Assembly (NCBI RefSeq): GCF_902859915.1
Contig: NZ_CADIKK010000006.1
Coordinates: 1-64,000, forward strand
Direction: 5' to 3'
Length of the DNA stretch: 64,000 nt
Source: Paraburkholderia ultramafica
Lineage (GTDB): Bacteria > Pseudomonadota > Gammaproteobacteria > Burkholderiales > Burkholderiaceae
Positions 20,439 to 33,088 of this stretch are shown here, piece by piece. The first letter of the stretch is position 1, and each line of letters begins with the position of its first letter. The notes under the pieces are model-generated. The model had not been told where the DNA came from, ran no database searches, and saw only the letters and a program-made list of their open reading frames with translations. The translations under genes were made by a program, and so were the position numbers.

Positions 20439-21565
20439 CCGCTCTCCAGCAACGCACGCTGATGGTGATGGCCGGCGGCACCGGGGGACACGTGTTCCCG
20501 GGGCTCGCGGTCGCTCATCTGATGCAGGCGTGGGGCTGGAAAGTCGTCTGGCTCGGCAACCCCGCCGGCATGGAAGCCACGCTGGTGCCGAAGCACGGCA
20601 TCCCGATGGAATACGTGCGCTTCGGCGGACTGCGCGGCAAAGGCCTGAAGACCAAGCTGATGCTGCCGCTGAATCTGCTGCGCGCGTGCACGCAGAGTCT
20701 GAGCGTGCTGCGTCGCGTGAAGCCGGACGTCGTGCTCGGCATGGGCGGCTACATCACCTTTCCGGCGGGCTTGATGACTGCGTTGAGCGGCCGTCCGCTG
20801 GTACTGCATGAACAGAATTCGATCGCGGGTCTTGCCAACAAGGTGCTCGCGAAAGTCGCCAAACGCGTGCTGGTTGCGTTCCCGAATGCGCTGCCGCACG
20901 GCGAATGGACCGGCAACCCGATTCGTGAGGAACTTGCGCGCGCGATTGCACCCAAAGCACGCTACACGCAACGCAGCGGTCCGCTGAACGTGCTGGTGGT
21001 GGGCGGCAGTCTCGGCGCGGCGGCCTTGAATGAAGTGGTGCCGCGCGCGGTTGCGCTGCTCGCGCCGAACGAGCGGCCGCGCATCGTCCATCAGGCAGGC
21101 GCGAAGCATATTGAGGCGCTGCGCGAGAACTACGCGGCAGCGGGTCTGCAAACGGGCGATGGTGAGCAACCCGAAGTAGAACTCGTGCCGTTCATCGACG
21201 ACATGACCAGCGCATACGCAAAAGCCGATCTGGTGATTTGCCGCTCGGGCGCGATGACGGTGTCGGAGATTTCGGCGGTTGGCGTGGCGGCGTTGTTCGT
21301 ACCGTTCCCGTATGCAGTAGACGATCACCAAACCACTAATGCAGCGTTCCTCGCCGACAACGGCGCGGCGCTGGTCGTGCAGCAACGTGACCTGTCGGCG
21401 GAAAAACTCGCCGACTGGTTGCGCAGCCAGACGCGGGAAAGTCTCGCGGAGATGGCGGAGCGTTCGCGCTCGCTCGCGAAACCCGACGCCACGGAACAGG
21501 TCGCACAGATTTGCGCGACCGTGGCGGGTTCGATTTCGGGCGCGAGCCCAGAAGGAAAGCAATGA
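20435..21565 (+). CDS. murG: lipid II synthase MurG
   Basis: Peripheral inner-membrane GT28 glycosyltransferase that adds GlcNAc to lipid I. 376 residues: N-terminal [10 protein letters not shown] (14-23), the [10 protein letters not shown] loop, GGSLGA in the second domain and the donor-site [12 protein letters not shown]. The start overlaps the ftsW stop (ATGA), and murC begins in its last codons. Confidence 0.96.
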   Translation: MTALQQRTLMVMAGGTGGHVFPGLAVAHLMQAWGWKVVWLGNPAGMEATLVPKHGIPMEYVRFGGLRGKGLKTKLMLPLNLLRACTQSLSVLRRVKPDVVLGMGGYITFPAGLMTALSGRPLVLHEQNSIAGLANKVLAKVAKRVLVAFPNALPHGEWTGNPIREELARAIAPKARYTQRSGPLNVLVVGGSLGAAALNEVVPRAVALLAPNERPRIVHQAGAKHIEALRENYAAAGLQTGDGEQPEVELVPFIDDMTSAYAKADLVICRSGAMTVSEISAVGVAALFVPFPYAVDDHQTTNAAFLADNGAALVVQQRDLSAEKLADWLRSQTRESLAEMAERSRSLAKPDATEQVAQICATVAGSISGASPEGKQ

Positions 21566-22965
21566 AACATATCGTCAAACATATTCACTTTGTCGGCATC
21601 GGCGGTGTCGGCATGAGCGGCATCGCCGAGGTGCTGGTCAACCTGGGCTATCAGGTAAGCGGCTCGGATCTGTCGAGCAACGCGGTCACGGACCGCCTCG
21701 CCGCGCTGGGTGCGCGCATCGCGATCGGTCATGCGGCGGAGAACATCGAAGGCGCGAACGCGGTGGTCGTCTCGACCGCGGTGCGCAGCGACAACCCGGA
21801 AGTGCTGGCCGCGCGTCATCGCCGCATTCCGATCGTGCCGCGCGCGGTGATGCTCGCGGAACTGATGCGCCTGAAGCAGGGCATCGCGATTGCCGGCACG
21901 CACGGCAAGACCACGACCACCTCGCTGGTGGCGAGCGTGCTGGCCGCGGGCGGACTCGATCCGACCTTCGTGATCGGCGGCCGTCTGATCAGCGCGGGCG
22001 CGAATGCGCGGCTCGGCACGGGCGACTTCATCGTCGCCGAAGCGGATGAGTCGGACGCGTCGTTCCTCAATCTGTTCCCGGTGATCGAAGTCATCACGAA
22101 CATCGACGCCGATCACATGGACACCTACGGCCACGACTTCGCGCGGCTCAAGCAGGCGTTCATCGAATTCACGCACCGTCTGCCGTTCTATGGCATTGCG
22201 GTGCTGTGCGTCGACGATCCGAACGTGAAGGAGATTCTGCCGTTCGTGTCGAAGCCGATCATCCGCTACGGCTTCGCGCCGGACGCGCAGGTGCGCGCGG
22301 TCAATGTCGAGGCGCGCAGCGGCAAGATGCATTTCACCGCGATGCGTGAAGACGCGGCGCCGCTCGACGTCGTGCTGAACCTGCCGGGCGAGCACAACGT
22401 ACAAAATGCTTTGGCCGCAATCGCAATTGCGACTGAACTTGAAGTGAAAGATGCCGATATTCAGCGAGCACTCGCGGATTTCAACGGCGTGGGCCGGCGC
22501 TTCCAGCGCTACGGCGAAGTGCCTGTCTTCACTGAAGGCAAAGCCACGGGCACGTACACGCTGGTCGATGACTACGGCCATCACCCGGTCGAAATGGCGG
22601 CCACGGTGGCGGCGGCGCGTGGCGCATTCCCCGGCCGGCGTCTGGTGCTGGCGTTCCAGCCGCACCGCTTCACGCGCACGCGCGATTGCTTCGAAGATTT
22701 CGTGAAAGTGTTGTCGACGGTCGACGCGCTCGTGCTGACCGAAGTCTACTCGGCCGGCGAAGCGCCGATCGTCGCCGCGGACGGCCGCGCGTTGGCGCGT
22801 GCGCTGCGGGTGGCGGGCAAGGTCGAGCCGGTGTTTGTCGATACGGTGGATGAAGTGCCGGACGCGCTCTCAGCAGTGGTGCGCGACGGCGATGTGGTGA
22901 TTACGATGGGCGCGGGTTCGATCGGCGGTGTGCCGGGTCGCCTCGCGCAGGAAACGAAGGTGTGA
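21562..22965 (+). CDS. murC: UDP-MurNAc:L-Ala ligase MurC
   Basis: First Mur ligase, adding L-alanine to UDP-MurNAc. 467 residues, beginning [10 protein letters not shown] and the nucleotide-binding GIGGVGMSG (12-20), with ATP loop G112-T-H-G-K-T117 and DDYGHHPVE in the C-terminal domain. ATG 21562 is used because it overlaps the murG stop and matches family N-termini; the longer frame is inside murG. Confidence 0.96.
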   Translation: MKHIVKHIHFVGIGGVGMSGIAEVLVNLGYQVSGSDLSSNAVTDRLAALGARIAIGHAAENIEGANAVVVSTAVRSDNPEVLAARHRRIPIVPRAVMLAELMRLKQGIAIAGTHGKTTTTSLVASVLAAGGLDPTFVIGGRLISAGANARLGTGDFIVAEADESDASFLNLFPVIEVITNIDADHMDTYGHDFARLKQAFIEFTHRLPFYGIAVLCVDDPNVKEILPFVSKPIIRYGFAPDAQVRAVNVEARSGKMHFTAMREDAAPLDVVLNLPGEHNVQNALAAIAIATELEVKDADIQRALADFNGVGRRFQRYGEVPVFTEGKATGTYTLVDDYGHHPVEMAATVAAARGAFPGRRLVLAFQPHRFTRTRDCFEDFVKVLSTVDALVLTEVYSAGEAPIVAADGRALARALRVAGKVEPVFVDTVDEVPDALSAVVRDGDVVITMGAGSIGGVPGRLAQETKV

Positions 22966-22966
22966 G

Positions 22967-23908
22967 ATGAGCAGTATCGACCCTAAACAATTCGGCAAAG
23001 TGGCAGTGCTGCTCGGTGGTGATTCCGCCGAGCGCGAGGTATCGCTCAACTCCGGGCGTCTGGTGTTGCAAGGTCTGCGCGACGCCGGTGTCGACGCGCA
23101 TCCGTTCGACCCGGCCGAGCGTCCGCTCGCCGCGTTGAAGGAGGAGGGCTTCGTGCGCGCGTTCAACGCGCTGCATGGCGGCTACGGCGAGAACGGCCAG
23201 ATCCAGGGCGCGCTCGACTTCTACGGCATCCGCTACACGGGGAGCGGCGTGCTCGGCTCGGCACTCGGTCTCGACAAGTTTCGCACCAAGCTCGTGTGGC
23301 AGCAGCTCGGCATTCCGACGCCGCCGTTCGAAGCCGTGCTGCGCGGCGACGACTACGCAGCGCGCGCGAAAGACATTGTCGCGAAGCTCGGCTTGCCGCT
23401 CTTCGTGAAGCCGGCGAGCGAAGGTTCGAGCGTCGCGGTGATCAAGGTGAAAAGCGCGGACGCATTGCCGGCCGCGCTGATCGAAGCGGTCAAGTACGAC
23501 AGGATCGTCGTGGTCGAAAAGAGCATCGAAGGCGGCGGCGAATACACCGCGTGCATCGCCGGCAATCTGGACCTGCCGGTGATCCGTATCGTGCCGGCCG
23601 GCGAGTTCTACGACTACCACGCGAAGTACATCGCCAACGACACGCAGTACCTGATCCCGTGTGGTCTCGCAGCGCAAGAGGAAGCGCGCCTGAAAGTGCT
23701 GGCGCGCCGCGCGTTCGACGTGCTCGGCTGCACCGACTGGGGCCGCGCCGATTTCATGCTCGACGCCGAAGGCAACCCGTACTTTCTGGAAGTGAACACG
23801 GCGCCTGGCATGACCGATCACTCGCTGCCGCCGAAAGCGGCGCGCGCGGTGGGCATCAGCTATCAGGAACTGGTTGTCGGCGTGTTGGCGCTGACGCTGC
23901 AGGACTAA
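22967..23908 (+). CDS. ddl: D-alanine:D-alanine ligase Ddl
   Basis: ATP-grasp enzyme making D-Ala-D-Ala for MurF. 313 residues with [17 protein letters not shown], the [14 protein letters not shown] loop, [10 protein letters not shown] and the metal site [18 protein letters not shown]. The ATG at 22967 follows the murC stop by one base. Length and position inside dcw match DdlB. Confidence 0.95.
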   Translation: MSSIDPKQFGKVAVLLGGDSAEREVSLNSGRLVLQGLRDAGVDAHPFDPAERPLAALKEEGFVRAFNALHGGYGENGQIQGALDFYGIRYTGSGVLGSALGLDKFRTKLVWQQLGIPTPPFEAVLRGDDYAARAKDIVAKLGLPLFVKPASEGSSVAVIKVKSADALPAALIEAVKYDRIVVVEKSIEGGGEYTACIAGNLDLPVIRIVPAGEFYDYHAKYIANDTQYLIPCGLAAQEEARLKVLARRAFDVLGCTDWGRADFMLDAEGNPYFLEVNTAPGMTDHSLPPKAARAVGISYQELVVGVLALTLQD

Positions 23909-23932
23909 CCGGGACGACCCGAAAGCAACACC

Positions 23933-24685
23933 ATGTGGAACAACGTTCGCCAGCTCAATCTCGCCGCCAACGCACTGCACGCGTTGCTGGTGCTCGTGCT
24001 GCTGGCGGCGGGCGGTTACTGGCTGATCCAGCGCCCGAATTTCGCGCTGCGCGAAATCCAGATCGACGGCGACACCGAGCACATCAATTCGCCGACGGTG
24101 CGCGCCGGTGTAGTGGGGCGGTTGAAGGGCAATTTTTTCACGGTGGATCTCGACGTCGCGCGGCAGGCGTTCGAGCAGATGCCGTGGGTGCGTCACGCGA
24201 GTGTGCGGCGAGTCTGGCCGAACGCGCTGGCTGTCACGCTCGAGGAGTACAAACCGTTGGGGACATGGGGCAGCGATCAGCTGGTCAGTGTCGACGGCGA
24301 GCTGTTCACCGCGAATCAGGGCGAGCTCGAAGAGGAGCTGCCCGCGTTCGATGGCCCGGACGGCACGGCGAAAGAGGTGGTCGCGCGGTATCGCGACTTT
24401 CAGAAGTGGTTTGCGCCGTTGGGCGCGACGCCCGAAGAAGTGACGCTGTCGCCGCGTTACGCGTGGACGGTGAAGCTGTCGAACGGCACGCAGGTTGAAC
24501 TGGGACGCGAACGCAATCAGGACACGCTGCTCGATCGCAGCAAGCGCCTGACGGCGGCGTGGAGCGCGGTGACGCAACGTTGGGGAAAGGATATCGAGTA
24601 TGCGGACTTGCGCTATCCGAACGGTTTCGCGATTCGTGCCGCTGGCATGCGCTTTATCAGCGAACCCGACAAGGGCAAGAAGTAA
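23933..24685 (+). CDS. ftsQ: cell division protein FtsQ
   Basis: Bitopic divisome scaffold linking FtsL/FtsB to earlier proteins. 250 residues: short cytoplasmic tail, one membrane segment (about 12-34), a POTRA domain beginning LREIQIDGD, then the periplasmic beta domain with WVRHASVRRVWPNALAVTLEE and KDIEYADLRYPNGFAIR. It starts 24 bases past ddl. Confidence 0.94.
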   Translation: MWNNVRQLNLAANALHALLVLVLLAAGGYWLIQRPNFALREIQIDGDTEHINSPTVRAGVVGRLKGNFFTVDLDVARQAFEQMPWVRHASVRRVWPNALAVTLEEYKPLGTWGSDQLVSVDGELFTANQGELEEELPAFDGPDGTAKEVVARYRDFQKWFAPLGATPEEVTLSPRYAWTVKLSNGTQVELGRERNQDTLLDRSKRLTAAWSAVTQRWGKDIEYADLRYPNGFAIRAAGMRFISEPDKGKK

Positions 24686-24712
24686 ACGGACATCACACGC
24701 AATGAGCACGCT

Positions 24713-25945
24713 ATGAGTAAAGACTATAAAGATCTGCTGGTCGCCCTCGACATCGGGACGTCGAAGGTCGTGGCCATCGTCGCCGAGTTGAAGGGCGAAG
24801 GTCACTACGAGGTGATCGGCCTCGGTCAGAGCGAATCGAAGGGGCTCAAGAAAGGCGTGGTGGTAAATATCGAAGCCACCGTGCAGTCCATTCAGCGCGC
24901 GCTCGAGGAAGCCGAGCTGATGGCCGACTGCAAGATCACGAATGTGTTCACCGGGATCGCCGGCAGCCATATCCGCAGCTTCAATTCGAGCGGCATGGTG
25001 GCGATCAAGGAGAAGGAAGTCACGCAGACGGACGTGGCGCGCGTGATCGAAACGGCGAAAGCGATCAACATCCCGACCGATCAGCAGGTGCTGCATATCC
25101 TGACGCAGGAATTCATCATCGACGGCCAGGAAGATGTACGCGAGCCGATCGGCATGAGCGGCATTCGCCTCGAAGTGAAGGTGCACATCGTCACCGGCGC
25201 GGTGAGCGCGGCGCAGAACATCGTCAAGTGCGTGCGCCGCTGCGGGCTCGAAGTGAACGATCTGATTCTGCAACCGCTGGCGTCGTCGCTCGCGGTGCTG
25301 ACGGAAGATGAAAAGGAACTCGGCGTGGTGCTGGTCGATATCGGCGGCGGCACGACGGACATCGCGATTTTCAGCGAAGGCGCGATCCGCCATACAGCGG
25401 TGATTCCGATCGCCGGCGACCAGATCACGAGCGACATCGCGATGGCCTTGCGCACGCCGACGCCGGACGCCGAAGACATCAAGGTCGATTACGGCATCGC
25501 CAAGCAGGCACTGGCCGATCCGGACGAGATGATCGAAGTGCCGGGTCTCGGCGAGCGCGGTCCGCGCACGCTGTCGCGCCAGGCTCTGGCGGCAGTGGTC
25601 GAGCCGCGTGTCGAAGAACTGTTTTCGCTCGTGCAGCAGGTGGTGCGCGAGTCGGGTTACGAGGAACTGCTGAGCTCCGGCGTGGTGCTGACCGGCGGCG
25701 CGTCGATGATGCTCGGCATGGTTGAACTGGGTGAAGACATTTTCCTGAAGCCGGTGCGCATCGGCGTGCCGGAATACGCGGGCGGTCTCGCCGACGTCGT
25801 GCGCAATCCGCGCTATTCGACGGCAATGGGTCTGCTCGTCGAAGGACGCTCGCAACGCATGCGCGGCCGCAAGGTCGCGGTGCAGTCGGGGTCGATGGGA
25901 CAGGTCTTCACGCGGATGAAGGACTGGTTCCTCGGCAACTTCTAA
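24713..25945 (+). CDS. ftsA: cell division protein FtsA
   Basis: Actin-like ATPase that anchors FtsZ to the membrane. 410 residues: phosphate-1 loop LDIGTSKVVAIVAE near the N-terminus, the 1C subdomain, VDIGGGTTDIAIF as the second phosphate loop, and LTGGASMMLGM for adenosine. The C-terminus MKDWFLGNF forms the amphipathic membrane-targeting helix. It lies between ftsQ and ftsZ as in E. coli. Confidence 0.96.
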   Translation: MSKDYKDLLVALDIGTSKVVAIVAELKGEGHYEVIGLGQSESKGLKKGVVVNIEATVQSIQRALEEAELMADCKITNVFTGIAGSHIRSFNSSGMVAIKEKEVTQTDVARVIETAKAINIPTDQQVLHILTQEFIIDGQEDVREPIGMSGIRLEVKVHIVTGAVSAAQNIVKCVRRCGLEVNDLILQPLASSLAVLTEDEKELGVVLVDIGGGTTDIAIFSEGAIRHTAVIPIAGDQITSDIAMALRTPTPDAEDIKVDYGIAKQALADPDEMIEVPGLGERGPRTLSRQALAAVVEPRVEELFSLVQQVVRESGYEELLSSGVVLTGGASMMLGMVELGEDIFLKPVRIGVPEYAGGLADVVRNPRYSTAMGLLVEGRSQRMRGRKVAVQSGSMGQVFTRMKDWFLGNF

Positions 25946-26077
25946 CGCATTCGTTTTACAGAACGGGTTTCAGAAAATACGCGCCGGTGCCGGCGGCCGG
26001 CGCGCGACAGGGGGTTGCCCGATCTCCTGCCGAATAACGGCCGAGTGGCTGTAATTTTTTATCTTGACGGAGGCAAC

Positions 26078-27280
26078 ATGGAATTCCAGATGCTGGAAAC
26101 CGAAACGAACGGCACCATCATCAAGGTGGTCGGAGTAGGTGGCGCTGGCGGCAATGCCGTTCAGCACATGATCAACAAAGGCGTGCAAGGCGTCGACTTC
26201 ATCGTGATGAATACCGACGCGCAGGCCCTGTCGCGTTCGCGTGCCACCGCGGTGATCCAGCTCGGCAACACGGGTCTGGGCGCAGGCGCCAAGCCGGAGA
26301 TGGGCCGCGCCGCAGCCGAAGAGGCACGTGAGCGCATCGCCGACGCACTGCTTGGCGCACACATGGTCTTCATCACGGCCGGCATGGGCGGCGGCACGGG
26401 CACGGGCGCAGCGCCCGTGGTCGCGCAGATCGCCAAGGAAATGGGCATCCTGACCGTTGGCGTGGTCAGCAAGCCGTTCGAGTTCGAAGGCGGCAAGCGC
26501 ATGCGCGTCGCTGAAGCCGGTTCGCAGCAACTGGAGGATCACGTCGATTCGCTGATCGTCGTTCTGAACGACAAGCTGTTCGAGGTGATGGGCGACGACG
26601 CCGAGATGGACAAGTGCTTCCAGTGCGCGGACGACGTTCTGAACAATGCAGTGGCCGGCATCGCGGAAATCATCAACGTCGACGGTCTGGTGAACGTCGA
26701 CTTCGAAGACGTGAAGACGGTGATGGGCGAGCAGGGCAAGGCGATGATGGGCACGGCGACGGTCGCCGGCGTCGATCGCGCGCGTCTGGCCGCCGAGCAG
26801 GCTGTCGCCAGCCCGCTGCTGGAAGGTGTGGATCTGTCGGGCGCGCGTGGCGTGCTGGTCAACATCACGTCGAGCCGTTCGCTGCGTCTGTCGGAAACGC
26901 GCGAAGTGATGAACACCATCAAGAGCTATGCTGCGGAAGACGCAACCGTGATTTTCGGCGCGGTGTACGACGATGCAATGGGCGATGCGTTGCGTGTGAC
27001 GGTCGTGGCAACGGGCCTGGGCCGTGCGGCCAAGAAGCAGCAATCGGCACCGATGACGCTGTTGCGCACCGGCACCGACAACCAGCCGATCGGCGCGATG
27101 CAGCACGCAGCTTACGCACCGTCGGCGTCGCACGCGAGCACGGCCGATTACGGCGCGCTGGACACGCCGGCAGTGTGGCGCACGTCGCGCGATACGGCCG
27201 CTTCGCACGTTCAGGCGCTGCAGGAAAAAGGCGTCGACACGTACGACATTCCGGCATTCCTGCGCAAGCAGGCGGACTGA
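26078..27280 (+). CDS. ftsZ: cell division GTPase FtsZ
   Basis: Tubulin-like GTPase that forms the Z ring. 400 residues, with VGVGGAGGNAV near the N-terminus, the tubulin signature GGGTGTGAAP (104-113), and the conserved C-terminal peptide TYDIPAFLRKQAD that binds FtsA and other partners. The ATG at 26078 is fixed by GACGGAGGCAAC just upstream; an ATG at 26015 in the same frame would add 21 unconserved residues. It is the last gene of the cluster. No terminator hairpin with a T run follows at once. Confidence 0.97.
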   Translation: MEFQMLETETNGTIIKVVGVGGAGGNAVQHMINKGVQGVDFIVMNTDAQALSRSRATAVIQLGNTGLGAGAKPEMGRAAAEEARERIADALLGAHMVFITAGMGGGTGTGAAPVVAQIAKEMGILTVGVVSKPFEFEGGKRMRVAEAGSQQLEDHVDSLIVVLNDKLFEVMGDDAEMDKCFQCADDVLNNAVAGIAEIINVDGLVNVDFEDVKTVMGEQGKAMMGTATVAGVDRARLAAEQAVASPLLEGVDLSGARGVLVNITSSRSLRLSETREVMNTIKSYAAEDATVIFGAVYDDAMGDALRVTVVATGLGRAAKKQQSAPMTLLRTGTDNQPIGAMQHAAYAPSASHASTADYGALDTPAVWRTSRDTAASHVQALQEKGVDTYDIPAFLRKQAD

Positions 27281-27474
27281 GCGCGCGAGCAGGCTTTCGT
27301 TGCCGCGCTGTGTTCAGCAGCGCTGGCGGACGAATGCAACAGCGTGGCGGGTGAACGGCGAACAGGCCGCGTATCGTCAGATTCGCGGCAAGGACAAGTG
27401 CCCTCTTCGGATTCGCGAAGCGGATTGGGTGACTGTCGCCGGACGGCGGAGCTTATAGTTGGCTTATGCCGAGT

Positions 27475-27519
27475 GCGGCCCGGCCGATCGCGGCCCGGCC
27501 TATCGCGGCCCGGCCGGAT
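27475..27519. repeat. three 15-bp tandem repeats
   Basis: Units GCGGCCCGGCCGATC, GCGGCCCGGCCTATC and GCGGCCCGGCCGGAT follow one another directly, about 57 bases before the peroxiredoxin start. Each holds the palindromic core GGCCCGGCC. Confidence 0.85.
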
Positions 27520-27575
27520 TTCACTGCGACACGACGGCGTGCGAGCACGCTTCGCATCGATGCAAAGGACTGAGC

Positions 27576-28079
27576 ATGATTCAAGCAGGTGACAAGCTGC
27601 CCGACGCGACGCTCTTCGAGTTGGTTGAAGACGAGCGGGCGGGCTGCACGATCGGGCCTAACAGCTTCGACGTGCGCGAGCAGACGGCGGGCAAGCGTGT
27701 GGTGATCTTCGGATTGCCGGGCGCGTTCACGCCGACCTGTTCGGCCAAACATGTACCGGGTTATGTCGAGCTCGCCGAGCAGTTGCGCGCTGCGGGCATC
27801 GACGAAATCTGGTGTGTGTCCGTCAACGACGCGTTCGTAATGGGCGCGTGGGGACGCGATCAGCACGCCTCGGGCAAGGTGCGCATGATGGCGGACGGCA
27901 GTGCGGCTTTCACACGGGCGCTCGGTCTCGAGCAGGATTTGTCGGCGCGCGGCATGGGAATCCGTTCCCAGCGCTACGCGATGGTGGTCGACGACGGCGT
28001 GGTCAAGACGTTGAACGTCGAGGCTGCCGGCAAATTCGAAGTCAGCGATGCAGGGAGTATTCTCGCCACGTTGAGCTAG
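27576..28079 (+). CDS. peroxiredoxin, Prx5-like
   Basis: Thiol peroxidase of the Prx5/AhpC-TSA redoxin family, 167 residues, reducing H2O2 and organic peroxides in the cytoplasm with glutathione/glutaredoxin or thioredoxin. The peroxidatic Cys is C55 in PGAFTPTCS; WCVSVNDAFVMGAWG follows, with C80 as a conserved second Cys of unclear role. The catalytic Arg is likely in GMGIRSQRY. ATG 27576 starts the family N-terminus MIQAGDKLPDATL; upstream open frame is repeat sequence. It separates ftsZ from lpxC, which are adjacent in E. coli. Confidence 0.92.
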   Translation: MIQAGDKLPDATLFELVEDERAGCTIGPNSFDVREQTAGKRVVIFGLPGAFTPTCSAKHVPGYVELAEQLRAAGIDEIWCVSVNDAFVMGAWGRDQHASGKVRMMADGSAAFTRALGLEQDLSARGMGIRSQRYAMVVDDGVVKTLNVEAAGKFEVSDAGSILATLS

Positions 28080-28174
28080 TTGCGTGGGCGTCGTCCTTCG
28101 CCGCAGCCCCGCGCATTCTTGCGCGTTGCGCCAGGGCAACGGTGAGTAAGACGCTTTTGTGACAGGCCGTTACG

Positions 28175-28237
28175 CGGGCCGATGACCGGAAACGCCTCCG
28201 TTCCGGACATCGGCCCGTCACGCTTTCCCTGACGGGC
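28175..28237 (+). other. two overlapping, mutually exclusive hairpins
   Basis: Hairpin 1: CGGGCCGATG (28175-28184) pairs with CATCGGCCCG (28208-28217), and inside it CCGGAA (28186-28191) pairs with TTCCGG (28201-28206), with one A/A mismatch between. Hairpin 2: GCCCGTCA (28213-28220) pairs with TGACGGGC (28230-28237). They share 28213-28217, so only one can form fully. They lie between the peroxiredoxin stop and the lpxC -10; no T run follows. Confidence 0.7.
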
Positions 28238-28304
28238 GCCATTGGGTAATGCAGCGAAACAGATTGATACGTTCCGTGCTACGACGCTCCTTAGGGTATT
28301 GGAG

Positions 28305-28310
28305 TATAAT
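28305..28310 (+). promoter_or_regulatory. lpxC -10 element
   Basis: A perfect TATAAT stands 57 bases before the lpxC ATG. No good -35 is seen at 16-18 bases upstream, so the promoter may need an activator or be weak. Confidence 0.55.
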
Positions 28311-28366
28311 CCGCGCTATGGAAAAAAAAGTCCCGATTGGGATTTTCAATCGAACAGAAGATCACC

Positions 28367-29284
28367 ATGTTGAAGCAGCGCACTATCAAATCAATCGTCA
28401 AGACAGTTGGCATCGGTCTGCACTCCGGCCGTAAAGTCAATCTGACGCTCCGCCCCGCAGCGGCGGACACTGGCATCGTGTTTTCGCGCGTGGATTTGCC
28501 CACGCCGGTGGACATTCCTGCGTCGGCGATGGCGATTGGCGATACGCGCCTGGCTTCCGTGTTGCAGAAAGACGGCGCGCGCGTCTCGACTATCGAGCAT
28601 CTGATGTCCGCATGCGCCGGTCTCGGCATCGACAATCTTTATGTCGACGTCACCGCCGAAGAAATTCCGATCATGGACGGCAGTGCCGGTTCGTTCGTGT
28701 TTCTGATCCAGTCGGCGGGTATCGAAGAGCAGAACGCGGCGAAGAAATTCATCAAGGTCACCAAGCCGGTTGAAATTCGTGACGGCGACAAATTCGCGCG
28801 CCTCGATCCGTACTTCGGTTTCAAGCTCAAATTCACGATCGACTTCCGTCACCCGGCTGTGGACAAAACCGGCCAGGCGCTGGAAGTGGATTTCGCCAAT
28901 ACGTCGTACGTGCGGGAAATCGCTCGTGCTCGCACGTTCGGTTTTGCGCATGAAGTGGAAATGATGCGCGAACTCGGTCTGGCGCGCGGCGGCAGCATGG
29001 ACAACGCGATCGTGCTCGACGAATACCGCATTCTGAACAACGACGGCCTGCGCTACGACGACGAGTTCGTGAAGCACAAGATGCTCGACGCGATCGGCGA
29101 CCTGTATGTGGTCGGCCATCCGTTGCTGGCCTCGTACAACGCGTACAAGTCGGGTCACGGCCTGAACAACGCGCTGCTGCGCGAGTTGCTGGCGCACGAA
29201 GATTCGTACGAAATCGTCACCTTCGACGACCCGCAGAAGGCGCCGCGCGGCTTCGCGTACGAAACGCAGACGGCCTTCGCATAA
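28367..29284 (+). CDS. lpxC: UDP-3-O-acyl-GlcNAc deacetylase LpxC
   Basis: Zinc enzyme for the committed step of lipid A synthesis, cytoplasmic. 305 residues. Zinc ligands are H78 in TIEHLMSA, H237 and D241 in [12 protein letters not shown]; the general base Glu77 precedes H78. The hydrophobic passage insert and the C-terminal half are complete. The ATG at 28367 ([21 protein letters not shown]) is the standard N-terminus; an ATG at 28337 would add ten residues. A terminator follows at 29321. Confidence 0.96.
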   Translation: MLKQRTIKSIVKTVGIGLHSGRKVNLTLRPAAADTGIVFSRVDLPTPVDIPASAMAIGDTRLASVLQKDGARVSTIEHLMSACAGLGIDNLYVDVTAEEIPIMDGSAGSFVFLIQSAGIEEQNAAKKFIKVTKPVEIRDGDKFARLDPYFGFKLKFTIDFRHPAVDKTGQALEVDFANTSYVREIARARTFGFAHEVEMMRELGLARGGSMDNAIVLDEYRILNNDGLRYDDEFVKHKMLDAIGDLYVVGHPLLASYNAYKSGHGLNNALLRELLAHEDSYEIVTFDDPQKAPRGFAYETQTAFA

Positions 29285-29320
29285 GTCTTTGTTTGACACT
29301 GCAGACGCAAACGCATGACA

Positions 29321-29347
29321 AAAACGGCCCGCAAGGGCCGTTTTTTT
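29321..29347. terminator. terminator between lpxC and the dciA-like gene
   Basis: AAAACGGCCC (29321-29330), loop GCAA, GGGCCGTTTT (29335-29344) and more T. With A and T runs at both ends it can serve both convergent genes. Confidence 0.92.
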
Positions 29348-29350
29348 CGT

Positions 29351-29836
29351 CTAGCGATTTCTCCGATGCCGGGCCGCCATTCTCGCCAGCGCTTCCTGCA
29401 GCGGCGACGGCGCGAGCGATTCGCTCAGCGCGTGCAGCGCGTCGGCGCCGACCGGCGTCATGCGCGCCTGTTTGACCCGCGGCGGCTCCTTGGCCGGCTG
29501 CGGCCGCACGCGAATCCTCAACGCGTTGACCGGCCAGCCGCGTTGCTGCAGATCCGCCAGCAGCCGCGGCTCGAGATGCCGCAAGCGCGCCGCGAGCGCG
29601 TTGTGTGCGGCAAATAGCGCCAGCACGCCGTCCTTGATGAAGCCGGGTTCGACGCTCGTCGCCAGATAGTCGGGCAGCAGCGCGCGCAGATCCTTCTCCA
29701 GCGCCGCAATCTGCTCGACGCCCGCGCGCAGGGCCGCGAAGGCGTCCGTGCGATTGAGCACCTCGGCGACAGGCTGCGGGCGGCGCGCTTTGAACTGCTG
29801 GGGCGGCGGCCTTGAAAAGGACGAAAAACGGCTCAT
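29351..29836 (-). CDS. DciA-like (DUF721) protein
   Basis: 161-residue protein with the DUF721 core: LRALLPDYLATSVEPGFIKDGVLALF followed by AARLRHLEPRLLADLQQRG and the strand NALRIRVRPQ. DUF721/DciA proteins load the replicative helicase in bacteria without a DnaC-type loader, but function here is by family only. The N-terminal 20 residues are basic and disordered-looking, and the C-terminal 40 are Ala/Arg-rich. It is convergent with lpxC and divergent from secA, a placement common in Burkholderiaceae. Confidence 0.8.
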   Translation of the reverse strand: MSRFSSFSRPPPQQFKARRPQPVAEVLNRTDAFAALRAGVEQIAALEKDLRALLPDYLATSVEPGFIKDGVLALFAAHNALAARLRHLEPRLLADLQQRGWPVNALRIRVRPQPAKEPPRVKQARMTPVGADALHALSESLAPSPLQEALARMAARHRRNR

Positions 29837-30126
29837 GTTTGACGGTAACGGCGTGTTCGCACCCTATGCGCGTTCACGCTGCGATTGTATCGTGCGGGAT
29901 GCACGCGGGCCCGTCTCAATGCGTACGGTCAGAAGTCGCCGCGGCGGGCCTGGGAGGCCCTGCCGCCGTCGCGCCTCTGACACGGGCGCAGCCGGGGGCG
30001 CGTGCTAAAATGCCCGATTCGAATTCACTCTTGGACTAAGCCGCCGAGGCCCTTCCGACCCCGGAGCGCACGTGCATGAACCGCACGCCGCGACCCAGCC
30101 GAAGCCGCGACGCAGACACCGATCCG

Positions 30127-32937
<2,811 letters not shown>

Positions 32938-33088
32938 TGCCGAAGGCGGCGCGCTCCTGAGCGCGCCGCGTTGTTTTACGCAGTGCTTTGCAGTTGTTTT
33001 CGCGGTGGTCCGGCAACACGCCCGGGCCATCAGTTCCCGTTTCCTCGATGCCGGCGCCTGCCGGCATTTTCTTCGACAGGTCGCAACC

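Noticed and set aside
22901..25855. A 984-codon open frame on the minus strand across ddl, ftsQ and ftsA
   Set aside because: It is antisense to three certain genes. In GC-rich DNA with G/C-ending codons the opposite strand rarely has stops. The translation is Arg/His/Ala-rich with no domain.
28318..28434. Possible leader peptide [17 protein letters not shown] before lpxC
   Set aside because: It starts at the expected transcription start with no room for a ribosome site and overlaps the lpxC start in another frame.
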